Shown: positions 49,073-60,441 of the stretch, one piece after another
Layout of the letters: each line of letters starts with the position of its first letter
Numbering within the stretch: the stretch's first letter is position 1
NCBI GenBank assembly: GCA_022606135.1
Contig: JABYQN010000004.1
Span: 3,038,001 to 3,102,000, forward strand
Direction: 5' to 3'
Source: Fomes fomentarius
Lineage: Eukaryota > Basidiomycota > Agaricomycetes > Polyporales > Polyporaceae
DNA length: 64,000 bases
Notes under the pieces: model-generated
What the model saw: only the letters and a program-made list of their open reading frames with translations
The model's database searches: none
Told to the model about the DNA's origin: nothing
Program-made: the position numbers and the translations under genes

Positions 49073-49991
49073 ATGAAGTTCACCACCGCCCTCCTCTCTG
49101 CTGCCGCCATCGCGGTCTCCGTCAGCTCCCTCCCCCTCCGCCGTCGTGATGTCAACTCGGCCCTCATTCCTGAGTTCGGTGTTCAGCAGGGTGTCGCCCC
49201 TGACGGCACTGGGTTCGTGCTCTCTGTCTTCGAAATCCGAACATGAACACCTGACTGACGTTATTCTCTCTTGTAGTAACTGCAAGGGTATCAACAACGC
49301 CAACATCCCTTGCTCGTGCCCTCCCGACCGCGGCGAGTTCATTCGCCAGCTCAACGCGAACGTCGCCGCCGGCCATGCGATCAACAACCCCGGCGTCCAG
49401 CTCGCCTTCCCCCAGGACAACTCCAAGGCGTCTGCCCTCGCCCGCTTCCACGCCGCGACCGTCACGCTCCAGAACCTCAACGGTCCCGGTGTCGGATGCC
49501 CGCAAGTCGCGACGACGTGGGGCGCGCAGGTTCAGGCTATCCAAAACGGCCCTGACCCCGTCCCCGGAGTCCCTGCTGCTGCCCCGCCACCGCCGCCCCC
49601 GGCCCCGGCTCCCGCTGCCCCTCAGCCCCCCGCCGCGCCTGCTGGTGGCGTTAACCCCGCGCTCGTGCCCGACTTCGGTGTCCGCCAGGGCGACCGGCCC
49701 GACGGCACGGGCAACTGCAAGGGCGTGAACGACATCAACATCCCGTGCTCGTGCCCGCCGAACCGCGACGAGTTCATCGGGAAGCTGAACGCGAACGTCG
49801 CCGCGGGCCACGCGATCAACAACCCCGGCATCGGCGTCTCGTTCCCGACGGGCAACTCCAAGGGCGAGCAGCAGGCGCGCATCACCGCGCTCCTCGTCAC
49901 CCTCCAGAACCTCAACGGCCCTGGCGTCGGCTGCCCTGCAGTCTCGACCGTCTACGGCCAGCTCCAGCAGCAGATCAACGCGCTCCCTTGA
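49073..49991 (+). CDS. Secreted protein with two tandem cysteine-containing domains
   Basis: Exons 49073-49212 and 49277-49991 give 284 residues with matching phase. A signal peptide (MKFTTALLSAAAIAVSVSSLP) is followed by a possible LRRR processing site. The body holds two copies of one domain of about 110 residues, joined by a Pro/Ala linker (PAAAPPPPPPAPAPAAPQPP). Copy 1 begins NSALIPEFGVQQGVAPDGTG, copy 2 NPALVPDFGVRQGDRPDGTG. Both carry NCKGxNxxNIPCSCPPxR, then LNANVAAGHAINNPG, then VTLQNLNGPGVGCP. Each copy has four Cys, suggesting two disulfides. An intron sits between TG and NC in copy 1 but not at the same place in copy 2. I do not know a named function; a cell-wall, secreted-effector or extracellular ligand-binding role is speculation. 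Confidence 0.88.
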
Positions 49992-50736
49992 GCAAACGTT
50001 GAGCTTGCGAGCTCCGAGGATAATGGATACGGATACCCCCGGGCAGGATGGTAGCAGCAGTACATATCGTGTATCGTGATGCTCTCCTTGTACGACGTGC
50101 TAGTTAGTACGGTCCAATTTACGGTGCGAGTCACCTTGTTCCAGCTGTCTTTTAATTCTCTTGCGTGTGCGCGTGCGAGTCGTTTGTCTATTAATATGTT
50201 GGTGCGAAACGACGTCGCAGTCTGGGGGAGTCGAAGAGAGTCATCTCGAGCTAGATGAGCACTGGAGGAGACTGGCTTATTGTACGTTGAACCGACGTCG
50301 AACTGGGTAGCGTTGGCCACCATGGTCTCACCAAAACTGTCCTGGTTGAACAGTACCTGCTTCTCTACGGACGATGCTCGTCATGTTCACCGTGACTACT
50401 AGCATTTGATGTGAACGTTGCGCGGCAAGTGCACATGTACACACCTGAGTCGCGAATTCCATGTAGACTCTACTCTCATCAGACACGATACCTTTGGTTC
50501 AACGGTTGTGATGTAAGACACTGTTCGAGATGGAAAATCCGATGTGATAAGGAGGTACATCCATGGCTCGAACGGTGATATTGAAGACATAGTATTAAAG
50601 CGCGGCAATGGCAGGGCAAGAGAGCAAGAGGATAGCGTAGAGAAAGAGCATCGGAGGCACTTTGCGTCTTGTTGCCACCCTACATATACTCTGAAGTCAA
50701 TACACTGTCCGGGACTGAGAAGATGATGCAGCGTAC
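49992..50736. other. Intergenic region
   Basis: About 0.75 kb without a supportable gene. Confidence 0.45.
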
Positions 50737-51332
50737 CTAGTATGGATTTTCTAGCATGTACACTTCACCTTGGTGATTGACACGAGAGATGCGGTCCCTC
50801 CATCCTGGAGGCATCTTCCAGGCAAGGGTCTTCGTGGAGTCGTCGGCTATAGCAACTAGCACATAGCGCACGGTTACAGAGCTCGACGGTTTTCGCCTCA
50901 ACAGCGCAGTATGAGAGAAAGAAAGGCTGAGCACGCACCAATACCAGGCTGACCGTTAACCACCGCTCCACTGTAGTGTACCGACGCTGCTGTCCAGATA
51001 TGGCCATAGGTGTCCGCGTAGGACTGGCGGACATACATACTTGTCGGGAGAGATGGTTGTATGGCAGGAATAGACATTTCCACAGTGCCACCAGGCTGCG
51101 TGAACTCCCTGTGAGCACGGCGCCTGTTATTGAACTCCTGCCATCCAGGACATGCCAGTGTCCAGGGTGACTCGTGCAGCCTGGGCCACCTCCATAGTGC
51201 GGGATCTTGCATGATCAACGTTAACAGTCGGTGAGCGGATGAAACGTAGACGAACTCACTGGCATTGTTCATCTTGAATTTCTCTACTAAGCTTGCGCAC
51301 CCTGCACGCTCAGCCTCAGCGCCGGTCGCCAT
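50737..51332 (-). CDS. Possible hypothetical protein (exon chain incomplete)
   Basis: From the ATG at 51332, exon 1 (51332-51260: MATGAEAERAGCASLVEKF) ends in a GTGAGT donor. A matching acceptor at 51206 gives NPALWRWPRLHESPWTLACP, then EFNNRRRAHREFTQPGGTVE and SYADTYGHIWTAASVHYSG. A further frame (RKPSSSVTVRYVLVAIADDS, KMPPGWRDRISRVNHQGEV) ends at 50737, but I found no splice pair that joins it in phase. Codon use looks protein-like. No domain recognised. It could be a real small gene with a mis-set border, or a damaged one. Confidence 0.4.
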
Positions 51333-52995
51333 TATAGGGTGGTAGATTTTGTGAAGTTGGTCGTTGAAGAACTGGTGGAGTGGGGAGAGGCTAGAGTCGG
51401 GATTAGATTGGAACACTACTACCATCTGAGTATATATACGAAGCAAAGGATCATGATTAAGACGAGAAGAGATGAGATCTCTCCTAACTGTCATTTCCAG
51501 TGGGGCCAGATGCTCGATTGAGAAAATCTCCCGGAAAGGAGAGACTGGCGCCCACTGGACTAGCCTGGGTTCGAATATCGTCCTTGTTTAGCGGATGACT
51601 ATTATCATCGGGCCGCGTTGATGAGCAGGCCAGTCAGTGATGATCCCGTCCGCCTTTCAGTCAAGTTGCTCCACAATGGTCCATCGGTTTACCTGTCAGG
51701 CATTCAACCGCGTCAGATGATCTGCTGAGCACTGTGGGGGCCGGGATGAGTCACCGTCCACGGCAAGTTGACATTCAACGTTCAACCTACCCGGGGTTGT
51801 GTGCATGTCCATCATCTCTTTCGTCGTGAACGTACGCCTGTACCTATCCATATCCGGGTCAGCCACCCGTGTCTGAGAGGAAGTTGCAGCGGGTGAGAGG
51901 ACGTCCGCCTGTACAACTCTGCGCCCCTTGTGCACAGTGCGATATGCTGGGCGACCGTATACCGGGGAAGGAGTCGAGACGGAGACCTAGGAGCCACTGG
52001 CAAGGCGTGGCGTGATAGTGCTGTCTGGGTCGGACGTGGCAGTCTCACTGGAGAACGTGTCAAGCGCCTTCATAAGTGCGAGAGTCGTTCGCCAGTCAGA
52101 ACCTTTGACAACATGCGTATCAGAGTCTGAGTGCCGAATTTTCCGAATTCGAGTCAATGAGATGGCATACCGTGAATATACTGCTGGTATCGACTCGCAT
52201 TGAGATTGAGGAGCTCGTACTGCTTCTGCACAGAGGTCTGTCACGCCCGACGTCCCGTTCGTTCGGGTACTGCGCGTCGATCTTCGACTCGACTCGGATG
52301 TACCACTGCGAGACAAGTTGGCGAGCACGAAGTCAAAGGGTTCGTGAAGGGAGATGTGTGGAGCAAGCAGGACACAACGAACGCATGGGCAGGTGTCATA
52401 GGAAGACAGGATCAGCGAGCACTGATCAAAGCAGCGAAGCACGGTAGCTGAAGTAACACAATGAGACGATGGGTATTGATGCCCGGCGTACATCAAGACA
52501 GGGGGATGGAAGGAGACAATAGCTAGACGAGGTCGGTCACTGGAGAGAAGCCGGGGAAGTATGGGTAACAATGGGATGCGAGTTTTCCGGGAGAAAGATG
52601 CCACGCGAGCCCTGGGAGCGCGTTGGTGGAAGTGTCATATTGTACAGGGCGGCTATGCGTCGACGAAGAGAGAAGAGGGGACCGCGTTCGTGTAGCAGGA
52701 GAAGGGGTTCGAGAGGGGACTAGGAGAAGTAGCATAAGCGAGACGCGGGAACGCGGGAATGCGGGAACGTGAGGGTTCGCAGCGGTGTGGACGGCACGGG
52801 GAAAGGTGTGCGCAGGAATCCTTGGGTACTATCCTTTTAGACTGACATGACCCGGATATTAGGGAGAGGTTAGTATGTGCGAGATGAGAGGCAAAGGGTG
52901 TGCCAGCCAAGAGCGAAAGTCAGACTTAGGGGTCCCATTGAGTCATATTCCTCCTGTGTTGTGGAACGTAGATAGAAGTAGACGTCAGTTTTCAT
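51333..52995. other. Intergenic region
   Basis: About 1.7 kb. A 205-residue open frame on the minus strand (51987-52604) is Ser/Thr-rich without domain or splice logic, and I do not call it. Confidence 0.45.
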
Positions 52996-54326
52996 TCATA
53001 ATATGGTTGTAGAAACTTGGACACATACCTGTATCAAGGATATGACTGATATGACAGTACGGAGGAATGACTCCGGTGGGAGGTGACAAATGACCTCTGC
53101 GGTCCCGTTAAAGGTCTGTTGCACATCCAGCTTGACTTGAAGGTGGTGCAGCGCAGTAAAGAGCGCCAGAGTATTCGACATTTCTTGCCCACACAGATCA
53201 TGTAGAACGCAGCGCACATTCTCAGGGTTAGGGGAACATCCAGATATGTCTATATCCACAGTGTGAAGAGCAGACCCGGAGAGGACATACTTCAAGATAG
53301 GGGACTGTGTCCCCGTGGGAAGAGCAGGCCCAGATAAGACAAGGATAGGTGCCTGTGTCCTCGCTTGGGAAATGGGAAATGCTGGCCTGTATGGTTGGCA
53401 CTGAATGTGCAAATATCGGAGTCCTCTACAGGCTTGAAGGCACTCCAAAGTGCTATCTGAACAACTTTGAGATTTGCATCAACGGTATACAGTCAACCTG
53501 GCAATACACACCTGAGACGTCGGCGGTAGCATCCAAGGACCATGGCTGTTATGGAGACCCCAAACATGGAGGGTAGGAAATCCAGGGAAGCGAAGGATTT
53601 CTACCACAGCCCGTCAGCAAGTTGCGTCTACCAGCACAACATGCGAGTAGAGAAACATACTCCGAGTTTGAGTGATCGCAGACTTTCCAAAGAGTACGCC
53701 TTACGCGAGTTGTGTAGGCGTTTCAGCTGTTTAGAAAGCGCCTCGGGGCCGTGGAGCTGGGAATCGGTATGATGGGTAGAATCCAAGACGAGTTCTCGCA
53801 GCAAGGGAAGTGAGCGCATGAGGCGGAGAACAGCCGCGCAGTTCGTTGTAGTGATGCAAACTGAGAGATGAGTGATATTTCTGCCTTGATAATGACAGAA
53901 GGCGAGATCGGCGTATTGAGGGGGGTAGTTGGACCATCGGAGACTCGTGGTCAGGCGCAAAGAGACGCAATTGCTGAGGAGGCGAGCAAGAGGAGCGTGA
54001 GCAAAGGGTACGTACGCCTCCCGCCAGGATTCTGGGTATGGGTCGATGGTGAGCCCGAGGATTAGGTCTGCGAGGGATGGAGTTTTTGAAAGCGTTCGCA
54101 GAAGAAGGTCGACCTGAAAACGTTTATCAAGACGAACTTCATAGAAAAAGTTGAATCGGCTGCGCTGGAGCCAAGCGAAACAGACCAGGGAAGTCCGGCG
54201 CCACGCGGGATATGATATGAATCGCATCCATCGACACCAGGCATACGGGGTGTCGTCGTCCCCAGGGCAGTGGAGTGCATCAATGACTCGTTCGCAGAGC
54301 TCGATCGGGAGGGTGCAATGGTCCAT
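52996..54326 (-). CDS. F-box/LRR-type protein A (exon model partly uncertain)
   Basis: Exon 1, 54326-53661 (222 residues), starts MDHCTLPIELCERVIDAL, an F-box opening, followed by RRTSLVCFAWLQRSRFNFFY, the second half of the F-box. Leucine-rich repeat-like segments follow (LLRTLSKTPSLADLILGL, LRLMRSLPLLRELVLDSTHH) to a GTATGT donor. A middle piece (FPGFPTLHVWGLHNSHGP) and a later piece (STLECLQACRGLRYLHIQCQ to SFLRTVISVISLIQ, ending in another GTATGT) belong to the same fold, but the acceptor of the middle exon does not fit the phase cleanly. F-box proteins recruit substrates to SCF ubiquitin ligases; the substrate is unknown. Related to the F-box gene at 60.4-62.0 kb. Confidence 0.65.
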
Positions 54327-55021
54327 GGAGCGAGCGTTGGCGGGAGACGGTAGAGAATACTGGTTTGAGGTTCATCCACAACCCTTATACTAGTAACAGT
54401 ACTAGTCACGGCGAGCGCACCCAGTGCGGGTCTGGTGTGGATTCTAGGCTATGTAAGTCAGACAGAGGATAGCCTCTTTGCACCGCAGGCCACAGCACAT
54501 GCAACTCTGCCAGACGCGACGTTCGGTGCGCCGAGAGGCCCGAGGCGTCGAACTATAGTTCTGCCATTCATCGACATCGTGTATAGCATTATTAATATTA
54601 TGATGGCATGCGCAGAAGCCTCCGCCTGCGGACCAGTCGCACTCGCAGTATTGAAGCTTCTTACATAGTTCTCCGAGCCCAGCCAAAGACTTGAGTAGCA
54701 GCCGCAACGATAGCGAAGACAGAGAAGTAGAGATCTATAACGTCAGGTGTGGTGGGCAGGAGCAGGCAGGAAGGGAGCAGGCGAACGGATGGTTCAAGAG
54801 CGCACGCGCGGCGTGGGAAACATCGTTGGCGCAGCGTCGGGATGCCAAGGCTGTTCCTCCCAACGACCATCGCCAGCCCGACTCTTTCTCTCTCTACCCC
54901 ACCCCTCACGTCCACGAGAGCTCAGCGCGTGGTCTGCTGCTTATTTGGTCTCCACCTGGCTGGCCTGGTTCGACGCGATACCTTCCTCTCTTCCTCTCTG
55001 TAACTTAGCTCACAATCAATC
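54327..55021. other. Intergenic region
   Basis: About 0.7 kb separating F-box A from the divergently transcribed TVP38-like paralog 5. A short hydrophobic minus-strand frame near 54661-54740 is noted but not called. Confidence 0.4.
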
Positions 55022-57783
55022 ATGGCCTCCTCATATTCCACCTATTCACCCCATCAGCCGGCCTCCGACGCTCACTATGCCGCCCTATACGCTGCGGCGA
55101 ATCACCCATATCCTCCACACAATACCTACGACGACAGCTCTGCGTCCGTCGAGAGCGAATCCTCCGAAGGACACGACAAGGGTGGCGGGAACAAGGAAGG
55201 CGGGTTCGGCACCCTCAACGAGCGCGGGAGGGTCGCTGTAGATGTTCGCGCGGTGACGAGGACCCCGAGTCCTACGCCTAGCGAGACGAAGGAGCTCGCA
55301 AAGTCAGGCGTGTTCGACTGGGGGGCGATGATGAAGTGGAGGTACTGGATCCGCAAGGAGTGGGCATGTGCGTCGCCTCCGTCCTGTCATGTTTGCGCTG
55401 CTAACGCTTGTATGCAGGGTACTATGTCGCATTCGTGGTATGCTTGGTCGGCGTCGTTCTCTTCACCGTATACCACAAGACGATCGTGCACTGGCTAAGA
55501 CCTGCCGCGGACTGGATGCATGAGTAAGTGCTTTGCCCTATTGTACCTTCCCGCGTACTTTATGCATTCTATTACGCGACTCCTCCGTCGCGTTGCTACA
55601 CGGGATCTGCCCGAGTCTCCGCGCCGTCTCTGGTACCCGAGATGGACGATGCGGTGGTGTACAGGCTCGGTCTGTTGACCCCATGTAGGTCGGTGAGGCA
55701 TACTTATTCGCTGACATGCCCGTCGGTTATCCCTGTGCATTCGCTTTATATGTACATCACCTCTTGCGCCGCCCTAGATCATGCGCAAAGTCCTGGGGCT
55801 CGCACTCAGTTCATCATACCGCACACATATGCACCGCTGCATGCACAGGAAATGGTGACGAGACTTTGATGATTCCATCTATGCAACCTGCACAGCGTCC
55901 TCGTTTGTGGTGCCGTAAGCCTCGTCACTTGACCATTTCCCACTGTCCTCATTTCCTATGATCCATGTCGCTTCGCATCCATTGTGAAGAGGAATGCACT
56001 AATTATCTTCAACGTAGCTTGCCATTTGGCTGGACAATACCTATCGCCGTCCTGTTCGTTATCTCTTTCCCGCCGGTATGTCCGCACTCTCAGTCGTACC
56101 GCGACTTTTGCTGAATCGGTTGTTTAGCTATTCGGCCACGAAGTCGTAGCGATTCTCTGTGGGCTCGTATGGGGCCTCGGAGTTGGCTTTGCTATCGTTG
56201 CAGCAGGTACCTTCCTCGGCGAGCTCGGTAACTACTACGCATTCAAGTACTGCTGTGCTGCACGTGGCGCAAAGCTCGAGCGCACGAAGATCTCGTATGC
56301 ATGTCTCGCGCGCGTCGTCCGCGAGGGTGGGTTCAAGATCGCGCTCATAGCGCGTTTGAGTGCTATCCCAGGACACTGTGAGCAAATGTTTGTGATATCA
56401 TCAGCGTTCCCAGAAGCTGATGTGAGGTTCCGGAACAGTTACGACGGCGGTATTCTCGACGTGCGGTATGGGGGTTTGGGTGTTCTCCCTTGCTGCGATT
56501 CTGTCTCTGCCGAAGCAGTTCATTACCGTCTACCTCGGAGTAGCACTGGAGCAGTCGGAGGATGGCGGCGGGAGCACGACAGATACCATTATCAAGGACG
56601 TCGTGCTCGGGGCTACGACACTCATCACTATTGGTGCGATGTGGTACATCTACAACGAGATGAACAAGGTCAAGATTCACGTCATCTACGACCGCCGCAA
56701 AGCTCGGTACGTCCACATCCCCAACATGAGCGTAATCAGTGGCTGACATCTGACTTCACAAACAGTCAAGCGAAGATGAACCTGGCACCTGCGCCTGCAC
56801 TCCCGTATGGAAACCCAGCCGTGCTGGAGTCGACGACCTCCGTGTCATTCAACCCTGCCTCGTCTGAGACAGAAATCCCCCTCACAGGCAGGAAGTACGG
56901 CCAGTCAAATGTCTACGCTCCCCAACCGCACCGCCCTCACCAACCACCTCAGCCTTCGAGCGACGGGTACCCGATGAGCGAGCGCCGAACGAACAACGCC
57001 CTCCCTCCTGGCGCGGGATACGCGTACCCCGCCCCACCCTCGCAGAATCCCATGCAGCGCGTCATGTCCCCACCGCGGAACAAGAAGCAGGACGCGAATC
57101 CATTCTCAGACTACAATGCGTACGTGGCCCAGTCGCAGTCCAAGTCCCAACCGCGTCGCCAGCCTCAGCTGCATGGAGCGCAAGGGCAGGGGGTCTCGTA
57201 CCAGCGCCAAGCTCCACCGCGCGGATACGGGTCACCCCCGCCCGACGCGTTCAACAACAGCGGGGCGCAGTATCAGGCTCCATCAATACCCCGAACGCCA
57301 ATTCAGAGTCAGAGTCGTCCTCAGCAACAGCAGCAACCTCCACCACCACCGCTCCCTTCACAAGGCCCGACAGTCCCAAGACTCGCGAGCCCACCACCTG
57401 GACCAGGGCGGGCGTCGGCGCCACAGACACCAACGCAGAGAGCGTTTGTTCCTCAAACTCCAACGCAGGGCGGTTTCAAGCCTGCATCCCCATCCGCACC
57501 GCCACTACCGAGCACGCGGACTCGGTCCCCGCCAAATCAAAGCAATCCGTTCGGCGACCCGATGCCGAACCCGTACGCAGACACAGACGCAGACGCATAC
57601 GCATACGACGGGTACGCAGGACACGGACACGGACACGAAGCGGAGGCGAGCGACGCGACGTTCTATACCGCGCACGGCGGGCACTCGCGGGGCGTGACGG
57701 ATGTGTCCGCGTTCGATGCGGGCGATGGAGCGAGCAGTGATGCGACGCATGGGCCGCCGTCGTATACGACTTTGCCGCGGTGA
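55022..57783 (+). CDS. TVP38/TMEM64-family (VTT domain) membrane protein, paralog 5, with long Pro/Gln-rich tail
   Basis: Exons 55022-55367, 55418-55523, 56018-56075, 56128-56377, 56439-56706 and 56766-57783 give 681 residues, all phases matching. The N-terminus is Tyr/Ser/His-rich, then AVTRTPSPTPSETKELAKSG. Core: FGHEVVAILCGLVWGLGVG, IVAAGTFLGE, RLSAIPGH, FSTCGM, LPKQFITVYLG. Exon 4 (250 bases) equals the sum of exons of 110 and 140 bases in the other copies, an exact intron loss; the intron before the last helix is also gone. Intron 2 is 494 bp instead of about 50-70. After VIYDRRKARQAKM a tail of about 340 residues is rich in Pro, Gln, Ser and, near its end, Asp/Ala/Tyr/His (DAYAYDGYAGHGHGHEAEA). 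Likely the most diverged copy or the ancestral-type gene. Confidence 0.92.
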
Positions 57784-58539
57784 TGGTTTTTGGTTTCTGG
57801 TCGCTCGCTCCCCCCCTCCTCCTTTCCTCCTTGCATTCATACATACATGATGTTGTGCCATCCCTCACTCTCGCTGCTCCCCCTCGTCCCCTCGTTCCCT
57901 CGCTCCCTCCCCGATTCTCACCCTTCAGGCTCACCCTTGCACTTCACGACGCTCCCCCTGGCACCCACGCATTGTACATGCATCGCGCGCGCATCCCTTT
58001 CCTCACGCTTTTTGACGCGGCCTCCCGCGGACACTTCCGAGTACGCTTGTGACGCTTGTGACCCCCTCCCTCCCAGCCAGCCAGATACAGATACCACTCT
58101 CTCTCTCTTCTCTCTCGCATTTCTCCAGGCCTCTTTCCGGTTTAACCCGGACTGGAAGTTCTTTGGGGCAACCCTCCTCCACCCGTGCATATACGCAATA
58201 CGCATTGCCATTGATTGTAGTCATGTTTCTTTTACCGTCATGGACCCCCTCCCCCCCTGGCACCTGTGTGTCGACACACCACCACCTCGCATTCTGGGTC
58301 TCTTGCGCATACGCTTGTCTGCCGTCCGTCCGTCCGTCCGTACAAGTAGTTGTATTAATACAGGCCTTTGGGGCTCGCTGGACTTTGACATTTCGGAGTG
58401 TGGAGTTTCAGTTTGAGAGCGTTTGGGGGGTGTGAGGGGGATCTCGGAAACATGAACTTCGTCATGAACTCAAGTTGGTACTTATGTCCATGAGCTCGAC
58501 TGCGTCAAGGCGCGGCTTCATCGCGGGTTCAAAGGTTAG
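57784..58539. other. Intergenic region
   Basis: Pyrimidine-rich 3' flank. A CCGT tetranucleotide repeat lies around 58323-58341. No gene supported. Confidence 0.45.
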
Positions 58540-59940
58540 TTGCGCAACTGTGGACACACTCACACACAGTGAGAGAGTATTCAATGATACGTGATTGGGT
58601 GAAATATCTAATATGACAGACGAGTTATACAATGTGCCAGGTACTCTGCCAATGACTAGGGTACACGGGCAGTTAGCCCTCCAGCTCCTTCTGCGGTGCC
58701 CAACGCGCCACTGCCAGCTCTTCGGTATGCATTCGGACGGCGCGCTGATGGAGTTCTGGACCCATCGTAGCTACCATGATGATGTCGGCGAGGATGAAGG
58801 CGGCGATCAACATGAGTACCGATCGCTGCATGTCAGCCACCCAGTCTGCTCCCGAGCCTTGGGGCAGGGTCGTCATCGACGCCATTGCGAAGATGCAGGC
58901 GGTGACGATGCTCCAGGTAGGTTGACCACCGAGCATCCTGTCCAGCGCGAACATGCCAGTGATGGCGTTCACGATGGACACTGCGCTTCGATAGAGCATC
59001 TTGCATTGGGCGATGCAGGGGTCCGGGCGCCGGATGCCCAACATCTCGTGGATCAGCTGCGGGCCCACTTTGGTCGACGCGGCCTTCGGTGAGGTGCGTG
59101 TGCCAGTGTGTGTCTGCTGCGTGCGGTCGAACGATGTGGGCGGGCGGTTTGCGGCGGCCCGACGCATGTGCATGCGGGATTTGTAGCGCCTCCATTTGGC
59201 GGTTGTGAAATCGGCGAAGATGAATGTTGAAGATGGCTTATCGGTTGTGAGATCGGTGAAGAGGAAGACGGTAGGTTGCTCAGCCGCGCTCTCGGTGTGG
59301 CGGCGAACGGCGGTCAAAGAGGACATGATGATGTGCGGGGGTGGACGGTGAGGGATGAGGTAGGTGCGGAGTGGACGTTGTATGGATAGAGTACTACAGA
59401 CTAGCTGTTGACGATGAGACGGGGTGTTAGTGTTGAACACGGTGCTCGAGAGCATCCCTATATACATTTGTGGGGCGGAAGTATTCTGGGACGGATTTCT
59501 TTGCGAAGTCCGTGACCCTTTACTAGGAATCATAAGAGACACTTATATGCGTATCCGGTATTGAAGAGCGGCTTCCCATATGTGGTTATAATAGCGATTT
59601 CGTTGGGTGTTGGGACCATAGTGATCGAGACCACTCGGATGGTTAAAAATTACGTTCGGCACGGTTGTGATTACGACTGTGTGGGGTCCGTAGCAGCCTA
59701 CATCTTGATAGCAGGTGGTGTACTATGATGTGAAATCGCGCCTGCGCGACGATGAAGTCTGATTTATAATGCATGGTCATCCGGCCGTCCGAGCCCCTGA
59801 TGTCCAGACCCCGCGAGACGTATAGCGGCACTATTGTGAACCGCCGACGACTCCTGTCATGGATGACAATGGAGGAATTACCTCGGAGTTGCTCTCATGC
59901 AAGGAGGTGTGGCCATCGCCTCCCGGATCCGTTCAATAAG
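58540..59940. repeat. Segmental duplication, copy A
   Basis: About 1.4 kb similar to 62415-63800 in the same orientation, covering the membrane-protein gene and both flanks. Matching 3'-flank text includes CAACTGTGGAC near the left border. The 5' flanks share ACATGATGAT next to the start codon and GGAGTTGCTCTCATGCAAGG near 59890 and 63745. Confidence 0.7.
58673..59326 (-). CDS. Membrane protein of unknown family, full copy
   Basis: Single exon of 217 residues from the ATG at 59326 (MSSLTAVRRHTESAAEQPTV). Upstream in-frame codons exist, but similarity to the second copy, which starts MSLTSVRRHTES, fixes the start. The first half is soluble and basic (KWRRYKSRMHMRRAAANRPP). The second half has hydrophobic stretches (WSIVTACIFAMASMTTLP and RSVLMLIAAFILADIIMVAT), suggesting two or three membrane helices, with an amphipathic end (ELHQRAVRMHTEELAVARW). 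No known domain recognised. TATATA around 59459 may be its TATA box. Confidence 0.75.
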   Translation of the reverse strand: MSSLTAVRRHTESAAEQPTVFLFTDLTTDKPSSTFIFADFTTAKWRRYKSRMHMRRAAANRPPTSFDRTQQTHTGTRTSPKAASTKVGPQLIHEMLGIRRPDPCIAQCKMLYRSAVSIVNAITGMFALDRMLGGQPTWSIVTACIFAMASMTTLPQGSGADWVADMQRSVLMLIAAFILADIIMVATMGPELHQRAVRMHTEELAVARWAPQKELEG

Positions 59941-60441
59941 TAATATCTACAGAACAGATACGGGCAACTTGAATGCAGACATCAATATGAATCCGGGGGA
60001 GTATGGAGAAAGGGGAGCGAAAGGCGAAGAAGAAGAGGATATGTAACACAACACGGCGATCGACAGACACTGTAGGAAGGTAAGGGAGGGACATATAAGG
60101 CAGGATATCAGAACGGACACTGTACATCAATCAAAGACGTATAAGTATCGTACATGGCTAGCACAAAGAGACGTGAGCTATGAGCAGAGAAGTCAGGAGG
60201 TCATGGGAAAGCCTGAGCATACACGGATGGTGGTCGCGGAACCTTGGAGCCGCATCGATGGAACGGGAGACAGGGGCAAAATGCAGGAGGAAACAAACAG
60301 TCGATCTGCAGTCGAGTTGGTTGTAAAATATGTAACAGCAGGATATGCTGGCTCCGAACCTAGACCACTTGGGTGAGAACTAGTCAGCTGCAAAGGCGAC
60401 GCACTTACCATTTCGACCAGAGGACCTAGCGGCAACCCAAC
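59941..60441. other. Intergenic region
   Basis: About 0.5 kb between duplication copy A and the 3' end of F-box B; nothing recognised. Confidence 0.4.

Noticed and set aside
49164..49811. 215-residue open frame antisense to the secreted tandem-domain protein
   Set aside because: Antisense shadow of codon-biased sequence, rich in Arg and Gly without domain.
51565..51600. GGGTTCGAATA, resembling a tRNA T arm
   Set aside because: Stem bases do not pair and no cloverleaf fits; at best a decayed tRNA.
51987..52604. 205-residue open frame on the minus strand
   Set aside because: Low-complexity Ser/Thr/Arg composition, no recognised motif and no splice logic; more likely chance.
54661..54915. Short minus-strand frame ending in a hydrophobic helix-like segment
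   Set aside because: Only about 25 residues look membrane-like; the upstream part is unconvincing and no gene structure emerges.
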